DNA from: Rhizobiales bacterium Ga0077537
GTDB taxonomy: Bacteria; Pseudomonadota; Alphaproteobacteria; Rhizobiales; Hyphomicrobiaceae
DNA length: 64,000 bases
Direction: 5' to 3'
NCBI GenBank assembly: GCA_001464955.1
Contig: LNEM01000027.1
Location: 78,516 to 142,515, forward strand
This document shows, in pieces, positions 57,014 to 64,000 of this stretch (positions are counted from its first letter, which is position 1; each line of letters opens with the position of its first letter). The translations under genes were made by a program, and so were the position numbers. The notes under the pieces were generated by a model. That model searched no databases and had not been told where the DNA came from. It was given only the letters and a program-made list of their open reading frames with translations.

Positions 57014-58906
57014 CTAGTCCGAGCTCGCCACGGCGGGCTCGACGCCGATCAACACGCGCAGCGTGTCCACATCCGGCGGACCGTCCATGCCGATATCCAG
57101 GTCGGGTCGCTGCATCTGTTGCAGCGTCCACCCCATCCGTTCGCCGTACGTGCGGACGACCTGATTCCTGAGGCGTGCTTCGGCGGTGTACCATGCGGCC
57201 TTTATCGGCTCGTCCCGGCACGTTTCGAGCTCCGACCGGGCCGTAGCGCCCCAGCGCCGCTCGACGCAATGATAGGGATTGAACGACATGTGGAAGAGGC
57301 GCGCCTTGATCTCGTCGAAGTCGAGCTCGACCTCTCGCCCGGCACTGTTCACGTAGACGACGCGGCAGGCTTCGGCTTCCTCGCGGTAGGCAGCCAGCAG
57401 ATCGCGCCGGAGGCTCTTTCCCTCGTAGTCGATCAGCGCAGGCCGGTTCGCCGACAGGTCGAGGAACCGCACGACCTCGTCGCGAAGCTGTTCGAAAGTG
57501 GATTTGATCCGCGCATCCCGTGACGGTGTCGAGTAGATCTCCCACTCGCCCTTGGTGGCATAGATGTTGTCCGGCAATCGGTCAGGCTGGCGCTTCCGGT
57601 TGATACCATCGCGGATCGCCCTGTCGACGGACGCCAGGCGATAGCCCAGTTCGCGGCAGATCTGCTGGATGCGTGATCGGGTCTCAGCGATCGGATTGTA
57701 CCTGAAGCCGGGATAGGCGAGCTTGAACCGAACGTAGTCGTGGAATTCGACCTGTTCGCCATCATGAACGAATACGGCGTCTGTCCACTGCTTGGCCCTC
57801 GGCAACGCCGAACCAAAGAACTGTTCGTCCGACCACAATGGAAGGTCCTTGTCGGCGGCGAGCTCGATCCGGCCGCCGGTATAGGTGCCATCTTTCTGTT
57901 GACGCGCTCCGACGAGCTTTTGAGGCCGCCATAGCTTGAAGCCGGCGCCCATGGTCGGTACGGCACGCGCGAACTCCTTGTCGAAGTGCCCCCGGGTCAA
58001 CGAGTTGTCGGGATGTGCGTCGATGTAGAGGATGCGCCCGTCGTCGGTGACGCGATAGACGACCGCGACATGCCCGTCCGGATCGAACATCACCGTCCCC
58101 GGCCGGATGCTGTCGCGGGATATGGCGACCGGATAGTGGTCCGGCAGCAAAGCCCCCTTGTAATGCGGCGGCGACCGGAAATGCTGGGTCGTCACATAAT
58201 CGCTGATCGCCTTGAGCGCCACGCGGAGATCTGGCCCGGGACCGACGATATCCTGGCGTGCCACGACCTCGTTCCCGGTGAGGCCGGTCTTGTGCCCGCC
58301 CGTTCGCGCATGGTTTCCCAGTCGCAACGAGAAAGAGAGCGGCAGGCCGTTCTGCCACGCGAAATAGGCCCGGAGCACGAACGGTAGGTCGGCGCAGTCG
58401 GAGAAGAACTCGACAGCTCCCGGATGCCGGTCGAAGTAAAGCGGATTGGCATCGGGGCTGGTCAGGCATTCGTGGACGGTTTGGCAGGCACTGTTGCCGA
58501 TGGCCTGAATGAAGCGGGCGTAGCCGGCCTCGTCCGTCTCGCTCCATTCGGTCTTGCGAATCCGCCAACCCCAGGGGCCACTGACCGGGGGCAGATCGGG
58601 CCGCAGCTTGTTCGGGGGCGGCGCCTCCGGCTTGTCTGCGATTTTCGAAGATGGCCGACGCTTCTGCGCGGCACTGTCGCGGTTGCCGCTGCGGATCGAC
58701 GTCGATGGAGACGCAAGGCTGATTTCACTGAAATAGCCACTCCCACTGTCGGCATATGCCGGCGTGTCCCGCGCCGTCGATGCCATGAGGAGCAGTGTGC
58801 AACCGACGGCCGCGCCCCAACTGGCCCAGGTCACACGCGATACGTCCAGAACCCCGCCCGAACTTGACACGCTACGCTCACTCGTGCGGCCAAGCGCACG
58901 TTCCAT
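57014..58906 (-). CDS. Large secreted protein of unknown function, possible cysteine-peptidase fold
   Basis: A protein of about 630 residues. A hydrophobic stretch (WASWGAAVGCTLLLMAS) ending AYA at roughly residue 50 is a likely signal peptide. A Pro/Ser-rich linker follows. Then come FFSDCADLPF, FDPDGHVAVVYRV and YIDAHPDN, an order Cys-His-Asp compatible with a papain-like or NlpC/P60-like catalytic domain, though I cannot assign a family. The C-terminal 250 residues are helical with no recognised domain. Starts at 58963, 58906 and GTG 58835 are all possible. It sits immediately upstream of the Pls-type operon on the same strand. Confidence 0.7.
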   Translation of the reverse strand: MERALGRTSERSVSSSGGVLDVSRVTWASWGAAVGCTLLLMASTARDTPAYADSGSGYFSEISLASPSTSIRSGNRDSAAQKRRPSSKIADKPEAPPPNKLRPDLPPVSGPWGWRIRKTEWSETDEAGYARFIQAIGNSACQTVHECLTSPDANPLYFDRHPGAVEFFSDCADLPFVLRAYFAWQNGLPLSFSLRLGNHARTGGHKTGLTGNEVVARQDIVGPGPDLRVALKAISDYVTTQHFRSPPHYKGALLPDHYPVAISRDSIRPGTVMFDPDGHVAVVYRVTDDGRILYIDAHPDNSLTRGHFDKEFARAVPTMGAGFKLWRPQKLVGARQQKDGTYTGGRIELAADKDLPLWSDEQFFGSALPRAKQWTDAVFVHDGEQVEFHDYVRFKLAYPGFRYNPIAETRSRIQQICRELGYRLASVDRAIRDGINRKRQPDRLPDNIYATKGEWEIYSTPSRDARIKSTFEQLRDEVVRFLDLSANRPALIDYEGKSLRRDLLAAYREEAEACRVVYVNSAGREVELDFDEIKARLFHMSFNPYHCVERRWGATARSELETCRDEPIKAAWYTAEARLRNQVVRTYGERMGWTLQQMQRPDLDIGMDGPPDVDTLRVLIGVEPAVASSD

Positions 58907-59137
58907 GGCTCGGATACAGGTCGGGCGTGCGCCGTCGCAATCGTTTTTGGACCGTCGCCCCATCGAGATGGGCCGACGTGTGCAGTTTGGTCACAGGATG
59001 TGGCTGACCGGCACACGATCGACCGGCGGATCTGGCAGGGGTGCGCGAACCCGTCACGTCGCCGAAGCGCACACACTTTGACGGCAGCAGCCGGCTGCGC
59101 CACTCTGCAGCGGATGTTTGTGAACGGGAGATCTTCG

Positions 59138-60046
59138 ATGCAGCCCGAAACAACGCGACGCACGGTCGGCGACCAGCGCTTCGACCGGTCTGTCGAGGAC
59201 GTCGGCAACGTCGTCGCCCTCGAGCATGTCAACATCCGAGTCCCGGACCAGCGGCTCGCGACCCTGTTCTACATCACCGGCCTCGGGCTGACCCGCGATC
59301 CCTACCTCATGACCGGCGTGACCAACATGTGGGTCAATGTCGGGCGCTCCCAGTTCCATCTGCCGTCGGGCGCGGCCCAGGTTCTGCGCGGCGTGACAGG
59401 GCTCGTGATCCCTGGGCGCAAGACCATGCTGGAACGTCTCGCATCCGTGCGTGAGGCCCTCGCCGGCACGCGCTTCGACTTCGCTGAAGGGGACGACCAT
59501 GTCGCGACCACCTGCCCGTGGGGCAATCGGCTCCGCATTCACGAGCCCTCGGAGCGGTTCGGCTCGATGCGATTGGGCATGCCTTATGTCCGCCTCGACA
59601 GTCCGCCAGGGACGAGTGCCGCCATAGCTGCGTTCTATCGCGATGTGCTGGCGACCCCGGCGCACCTCACGACATTCGATGGCGCACCAGCCGCCGTGGC
59701 ATCGGTCGGCGCTGGCCAGAGCCTCGTCTTCCGCGAGACGGATGCGCCGCAGCCCGCCTATGACGGTCACCACATCGCCGTCTATCTCGCTGATTTTTCG
59801 GGCCCTTGGCGGCGGTTGACCGAGCGCGGACTGGTGACGGAGGAGAGCGACCAGCATCAGTACCGCTTCCAGGACATCGTCGATCTGGGAACCGGCACGC
59901 CTCTGTTCACGCTCGAACATGAGGTACGCAGCATGCGCCACCCGCTCTATGCGCGCCCTCAGGTGAACCGCAATCCTGCGCAATCGAACCGCGTGTTCGC
60001 GCCGGGCCACGAAGACTCGCCCTGGAGCCTGCCGGCAGACGGTTGA
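59138..60046 (+). CDS. VOC (glyoxalase/bleomycin-resistance) superfamily protein
   Basis: A 302-residue protein. Two VOC-like modules are visible: the first begins VALEHVNIRVPDQRLATLFY near 26-45 with its metal His, the second MPYVRLDSPPGTSAAIAAFYRD near 147-168, ending in HHIAVYLADFSGPW. Family members are metal-dependent lyases, isomerases or dioxygenases; the reaction is unknown. The ATG at 59138 has GGGAGA nine bases upstream. It is divergent from the large secreted protein gene. Confidence 0.8.
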   Translation: MQPETTRRTVGDQRFDRSVEDVGNVVALEHVNIRVPDQRLATLFYITGLGLTRDPYLMTGVTNMWVNVGRSQFHLPSGAAQVLRGVTGLVIPGRKTMLERLASVREALAGTRFDFAEGDDHVATTCPWGNRLRIHEPSERFGSMRLGMPYVRLDSPPGTSAAIAAFYRDVLATPAHLTTFDGAPAAVASVGAGQSLVFRETDAPQPAYDGHHIAVYLADFSGPWRRLTERGLVTEESDQHQYRFQDIVDLGTGTPLFTLEHEVRSMRHPLYARPQVNRNPAQSNRVFAPGHEDSPWSLPADG

Positions 60047-60087
60047 GGCCCTGAAGCCGGCCAGAGCTGCCCCTAGCTCCGCCCGAG

Positions 60088-60534
60088 CTAGAACGACAGG
60101 CACCCGTCGATTTCGCCGCGCAGCACGCTCTCCTGCGCGTGGCGCGCCGTCCAGCCCGACCGGAGCGCCTCGACACGCGCATCGAGTGACGGATCCCGGC
60201 GGGCCCAGATCCAGAGCGCCCGCGACGGCTCGGCGACGATCCGGCCGTCGCTCGTCCGCCACTGCCCGCGCGCCTCCGCCCAGGTCAAACCGTCCGGGAA
60301 CCGGGTCGTCACCTCTTCGGTCAGAAACCGGAGCCACTCGTCCGGTTGCACGTCGGGCCGCCCCGTCCGTCCGAGCCCGAACAACAGCTCGACCCGCACC
60401 ATGGTCGAAGCACCCCCCGCACACCTCGCGGCATCGGTCCTGTCCCGGGAGCCCGCCCAATAGCCGATCCCAGCCCCGACGAGCGCCACCAGCGCGCCGA
60501 TCGTCACGACGGAGTTGCGGGTGTAGGATGTCAT
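60088..60534 (-). CDS. DUF3574 protein with N-terminal anchor
   Basis: A 148-residue protein. A hydrophobic segment (VVTIGALVALVGAGIGYWAG) anchors it or is a signal peptide, after which VRVELLFGLGRTGRPDVQPDEW near 46-66 and FPDGLTWAEARGQW near 75-88 are the DUF3574 pattern. Function unknown. The ATG at 60534 opens the hydrophobic stretch; GGAGG lies 14 bases upstream. It converges on the VOC gene. Confidence 0.82.
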   Translation of the reverse strand: MTSYTRNSVVTIGALVALVGAGIGYWAGSRDRTDAARCAGGASTMVRVELLFGLGRTGRPDVQPDEWLRFLTEEVTTRFPDGLTWAEARGQWRTSDGRIVAEPSRALWIWARRDPSLDARVEALRSGWTARHAQESVLRGEIDGCLSF

Positions 60535-60749
60535 GCGGCGAGGAACCTCCGGCGTGTGGAAGCTGCAGGCGTCGACGACAGCGACAAGGGATCGGCTGGC
60601 AATGGCTGCACGGGCTTCGGCGCACAGCATGCCACTTCCGCCAGCGCCACGGGAGCGCTAATGGACTAGCGCTAATGGACTGCGGAACGTTTCCTGCGCA
60701 CCGGGCCCGGAAACCGCGCGCCTCCAACCGTGTATCCTTCGAGGTCATC

Positions 60750-61901
60750 ATGCACTTCGCTCTGACTGACGAGCAGTCCGCGATCCAGGAGACGGCGCTC
60801 TCGTTCGCCCGCGAGCGGATCGCGCCGGGCGCCTCTGAATGGGACGAGACATCGCACTTCCCCGTCGATGTCATTCGTGAGACCGCCGCTCTCGGCATGG
60901 CGGCGATCTACGTCGACGCCGAGAAGGGCGGCTCCGGCCTCTCCCGCCTCGATGGCGCGCTGATCTTCGAGGCCCTCGCTTACGGCTGTCCGGCGATCTC
61001 GTCCTATATCTCGATCCACAACATGGTGGCCTGGATGGTGAGCCGCTACGGCACGCCGGAGCAGATCGCCGAATGGCTGCCGCCGCTCGCCTCGATGGAC
61101 TGGCTCGCCTCCTATTGCCTGACGGAGCCCGGCGCCGGCTCCGATGCCGCCGCGCTATCGACCACGGCCCGGCGCGATGGCGACGACTACGTGCTCGACG
61201 GCACCAAGCAGTTCATCTCGGGGGCCGGCGCCACCGACTTCTATTTCGTGTTTGCCCGGACAGGCGGTCACGGCGCAGGCGGCATCTCCGCGTTCGCCAT
61301 CATGAAGGAAACGCCGGGTCTGTCCTTCGGCCCCAACGAGCGCAAGATGGGCTGGAACGCCCAGCCGACGCGTCAGGTGATCCTGGATAACTGCCGCATT
61401 CCCGCACGCAATCTCATCGGTGGCGTCGAGGGCCAGGGCTTCAAGTTCGCCATGTCGGGGCTCGACGGCGGCAGGATCAATATCGGCGCCTGCTCTCTGG
61501 GCGCCGCATGGTCGGCCCTCGACAAGGCCCGCGCCTACGTTTTCGAGCGCAAGGCATTCGGCAGCGAACTGGCCACCTTCCAGTCCGTACAGTTCAAGGT
61601 CGCCGACATGGCGACGGATCTCGAAGCCGCCCGCCTGATGATCTACCGCGCCGCCGACGCCCTGGATCGCGCCGACCCTGGCGCCACGATGTATTCGGCC
61701 ATGGCCAAACGCTACGCGACCGATCTTGGCTTCGGCATCTGCAACGAGGCGTTGCAGCTCCACGGCGGATACGGCTATCTCAAGGACTACGGTCTGGAGA
61801 AGCTAGTCCGCGATCTCCGCGTGCATCAGATCCTCGAAGGCACCAACGAGATCATGCGCGTCGTCGTTTCGCGCAAGGTGCTCGGCGGCAACAGGGGCTG
61901 A
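60750..61901 (+). CDS. Acyl-CoA dehydrogenase, short/branched-chain type
   Basis: A 383-residue acyl-CoA dehydrogenase, like isobutyryl-CoA dehydrogenases. LTEPGAGSDAAAL near 124-136 and FISGAGATDFYFVFAR near 152-167 are FAD and substrate segments. QILEGTNEIMR near the C-terminus has the catalytic Glu in the usual place, unlike the pair at 12.5-14.9 kb. The ATG at 60750 follows a GAGG element. A branched-chain amino-acid or short-chain acyl-CoA role is likely. It stands alone with no neighbouring valine-catabolism genes. Confidence 0.92.
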   Translation: MHFALTDEQSAIQETALSFARERIAPGASEWDETSHFPVDVIRETAALGMAAIYVDAEKGGSGLSRLDGALIFEALAYGCPAISSYISIHNMVAWMVSRYGTPEQIAEWLPPLASMDWLASYCLTEPGAGSDAAALSTTARRDGDDYVLDGTKQFISGAGATDFYFVFARTGGHGAGGISAFAIMKETPGLSFGPNERKMGWNAQPTRQVILDNCRIPARNLIGGVEGQGFKFAMSGLDGGRINIGACSLGAAWSALDKARAYVFERKAFGSELATFQSVQFKVADMATDLEAARLMIYRAADALDRADPGATMYSAMAKRYATDLGFGICNEALQLHGGYGYLKDYGLEKLVRDLRVHQILEGTNEIMRVVVSRKVLGGNRG

Positions 61902-62314
61902 TCAACCGTGCTGCAGGTCCACCCGTCGACATGGCCACGAAGACGCCGTGCGACAACAGGAATGACTTGTGATTCCGTGCCTTGCACGCGTTCCACTGCG
62001 GCCGAACGAGGGGCGCGTTCGGTGTCGTTCGGGGGAAGTGTTTCGGTCCCTGCCGCTATTGGAGCTGATGTCGAGTTCGGACTATAGTGGCGATGGACGA
62101 CCGCCGACAGCGCTGCGCATAGGGGCCCTTCGGGAGCTGCGATGAAGGCAGCTTTGCATGCAGCGTATGGAAGCCGTATCCATCGGATGACGGATAATCG
62201 CGAGACGTTCGGTGCGGCGCGGAGTTCGCAGCCGCTCTGACGGGGGTCACGTGACGGGGAGCGTGCCACGGACAGCCCAACCGGCGCCGTGGAAGTGGTG
62301 GGATGGAGAGCGTA
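61902..62314. other. Intergenic region, mostly featureless
   Basis: No supported gene lies between the acyl-CoA dehydrogenase and the BON-repeat gene. The one notable element is a possible promoter at 62059-62088. Otherwise I see nothing: no tRNA, repeat or clear terminator with a T-run. Confidence 0.5.
62059..62088 (+). promoter_or_regulatory. Possible sigma-70 type promoter
   Basis: TTGGAG (62059-62064) and TATAGT (62083-62088) are separated by 18 bases, close to a housekeeping promoter. It lies about 225 bases before the BON-repeat gene and would give a long leader. Shape-based only. Confidence 0.3.
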
Positions 62315-64000
62315 ATGAAGTGCAATCCCTGGCGTTGGTTCTGGGGCCTCGTTCCTGTGCTGATGCTCGGATGGATCGCCATCCTCGGCGAACGCGAGCG
62401 CATCGAAGCCGATCTGACGAGCCGCGTTCGTATTGTTCTCGAGCGCCAGGGCCTGGGTTGGGCCGACGTCGCCTTCGAAGGGCGCGACGCCGTCCTCCGG
62501 GGGCGTGCCACCGACCCCACCGAACCCGGCCGGGCAGCGGCAGCCGTCATCGACACGCTCGGCGTTCGCGTCGTCAGCAACGAGGCCCGTGTCCTCTCCG
62601 TTGTCGACAACTTCGAATGGAGCGCCGTCCGCAAGGGAAGCGCCGTGCGTCTCTCGGGATTTGTGCCGACCGAACAAGCCAAACGCGACATCGCGGCCAT
62701 GTTCAAGGCCAGCCTTCCCAGGCTCGAGATCGAGGACCGGACCGAGCTTGCGCGCGGTTCGCCGCCTCTTGAGGCCTGGCTCGGCGGCGTTGGCTTCGCC
62801 GTCAAGCAGCTCGCCCTTCTGAAAGAGGGCCGCATCGATCTTCAGAAGTCTGATTTCTCGATCGACGGCGAAGCGATCGACGCCCGCAGCTACGGCGTCG
62901 TCCGGTCTGCCCTGGCTGGCCGCATGCCGCAAGGCATCCGGTTGAAATCGGACACCGTTCGCCCGCCACTTGCGTCGCCTTATGTCTGGTCGGCGCGTCG
63001 TCAGGGCAAGGAGGTCGTCCTCGCCGGTCACGTTCCGGGCGAACCGGTCCGCAAGGACCTGATGGACGCGGCACGCCGCATCGCCGCCGATGCCAAGATC
63101 GTCGACCGCATGGAGCCGGCCTCCGGGGCGCCGGAGGGCTTCGCATCGGCCGCCAATGCGCTGATCCTGGCACTCGGCAGGCTCGAGGAGGGCACCGCCG
63201 AGCTGCGCGATCGCACCTCGCGCCTCGACGGCACCGCCGAGAGCGAGAGCCGCGCCGACGAGATCAAGCGCGAAGTCGGAGCGAGCGCCCTGCGCGCCTT
63301 CCCGACCAGTGGCGAGATCCGCCATCGCGAGCCGACGATCCGCACCGTGTCTCCCTACGTGACCAGTTTTGTCCTGTCCGGTGATGCCGTGGTCGTGTCG
63401 GGCTATGCCCCGACGAACGACGAGCGGACGGCCGTTGTGGCACTCGCGACATCGGCCTTTCGCGGCCGCACGGTCCTCAACCAGGTGCAGATTGGCGCAG
63501 GCCAGCACGACGGATGGTCGTCGTGCCTCGAGACGGCGGTCGATGCGCTGCGTCGCCTCAAGACGGGGCGAGCGGAGCTGACCGGTCGCAGCCTTCGGGT
63601 GAGCGGGGTCACCGACAGCGACCAGACCGTCGCCGGTTTGCCGGATGAAGTCCGCCGGCGCGCGGGCTCGAACTGCGACACCGATGTCAGCGTTGCACTC
63701 GATCCGGCAGCGGTCGCGGTCGCCCAGGCGGCGGAGGCAGAGCGCCAGGCAGCCGAAGAGGCCCGCCGTCGCGCCGAGGCTGAGCGGCAGACCGCAGACG
63801 CCCAGCGCACGGAAGCTGAACGCACAGCCGCGGAAGCGCGTCGCCGCGATGAAGAGGCACGCCGGCTCGCCGAGGAGCAGAAGCGCCGCGATGAGCAGAT
63901 CGCCCGTGAGCGACAGGAGGCCGAGCGCCAGCGCGCCGAGGCCGAGCAGCGTCGCCGTGACGAGGAGGCACGCCGCCTCGCCGACGAGCAGAAGCGCCGC
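62315..64000 (+). CDS. BON-repeat envelope protein with coiled coil, cut by right edge
   Basis: An open frame of 562 codons from the ATG at 62315 (GGAGAG upstream) running off the window; the C-terminus is missing. A hydrophobic segment near residues 7-24 (WFWGLVPVLMLGWIAIL) anchors it. Four or five BON-like repeats follow, each with a V-x-L/V-x-G strand (VRLSGFVPTEQAKRD, VVLAGHVPGEPVRKD, VVVSGYAPTNDERTA, LRVSGVTDSD). From about 470 it becomes an Ala/Glu/Arg-rich coiled coil. Relatives end in an OmpA-type peptidoglycan-binding domain, expected beyond the edge. It probably spans periplasm and cell wall. Confidence 0.88.
   Translation, partial: MKCNPWRWFWGLVPVLMLGWIAILGERERIEADLTSRVRIVLERQGLGWADVAFEGRDAVLRGRATDPTEPGRAAAAVIDTLGVRVVSNEARVLSVVDNFEWSAVRKGSAVRLSGFVPTEQAKRDIAAMFKASLPRLEIEDRTELARGSPPLEAWLGGVGFAVKQLALLKEGRIDLQKSDFSIDGEAIDARSYGVVRSALAGRMPQGIRLKSDTVRPPLASPYVWSARRQGKEVVLAGHVPGEPVRKDLMDAARRIAADAKIVDRMEPASGAPEGFASAANALILALGRLEEGTAELRDRTSRLDGTAESESRADEIKREVGASALRAFPTSGEIRHREPTIRTVSPYVTSFVLSGDAVVVSGYAPTNDERTAVVALATSAFRGRTVLNQVQIGAGQHDGWSSCLETAVDALRRLKTGRAELTGRSLRVSGVTDSDQTVAGLPDEVRRRAGSNCDTDVSVALDPAAVAVAQAAEAERQAAEEARRRAEAERQTADAQRTEAERTAAEARRRDEEARRLAEEQKRRDEQIARERQEAERQRAEAEQRRRDEEARRLADEQKRR
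63848..64000 (+). repeat. In-phase direct repeat encoding coiled-coil segment
   Basis: A 42-base unit at 63848-63889 recurs at 63959-64000 with few changes. Both encode Asp-Glu-Glu-Ala-Arg-Arg-Leu-Ala then Glu/Asp-Glu-Gln-Lys-Arg-Arg, 37 codons apart. It reflects expansion of the heptad-rich coiled coil of the BON-repeat protein, and may continue past the window. Confidence 0.7.

Noticed and set aside
59054..60898. A 614-codon minus-strand frame spanning the VOC and DUF3574 region.
   Set aside because: Composition is that of a shadow frame; the DUF3574 gene in another frame and the VOC gene on the plus strand explain the DNA.

Overview
The window is a GC-rich stretch of bacterial chromosome. 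High GC, GTG/TTG starts, the FYDLN-type zinc-ribbon protein beside aroA, an MmgE/PrpD enzyme, paired acyl-CoA dehydrogenases, and a TPR gene upstream of ispE all point to an alphaproteobacterium, probably Hyphomicrobiales; the genus cannot be fixed from sequence alone. I see no rRNA, tRNA, phage, insertion sequence or CRISPR array. Coding density is high, and most long opposite-strand reading frames are GC-driven shadows.

Layout. 1-9 kb: the start of an OtnC-like class II aldolase gene (cut by the left edge), uup, a secreted SNase-like nuclease, a GntR/HutC regulator with an MmgE/PrpD protein, a divergent MFS transporter, and a four-domain rhodanese. 9-25 kb is mainly catabolic and redox: an SDR, an alpha/beta-hydrolase-domain protein, a paired acyl-CoA dehydrogenase, a thiolase-like protein with its DUF35 partner, aroA, an Old Yellow Enzyme/FAD fusion, a GlcG/HbpS protein, an amidase with a tiny overlapping upstream gene, and an LLM flavin oxidoreductase.

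25-30 kb is the most interesting part. An AhpD/carboxymuconolactone-decarboxylase-like gene carries an in-frame TGA where the second cysteine of the CxxC redox site belongs. It is followed at the right distance by a hairpin with a GGTC-containing apical loop, as in a bacterial SECIS. Nearby on the other strand are selD (fused to an NADH-dehydrogenase-like flavoprotein), a radical SAM gene and a second LLM oxidoreductase. I read the first gene as a selenoprotein and the region as a selenium locus; selA, selB and selC are not in the window.

30-49 kb: divergent MarR/LysR regulators, a metallo-beta-lactamase-fold hydrolase, a TPR protein with ispE, a PLP dehydratase, a DUF4337 protein with two membrane GTPases, an isolated hisA, an NHL-repeat protein, an EmrB-type exporter, coaBC-dut, cysK, a small dimeric alpha-beta-barrel protein and a GT-C glycosyltransferase.

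49-59 kb: an S9 peptidase, a phosphopantetheinyl transferase six bases downstream of a 1352-residue Pls/PosA-type synthetase (adenylation, carrier, membrane and hexapeptide-repeat domains) whose specificity residues suggest a diamino acid, and a large secreted protein of unknown function. 59-64 kb: a VOC protein, a DUF3574 protein, an acyl-CoA dehydrogenase, and the start of a BON-repeat/coiled-coil envelope protein cut by the right edge.
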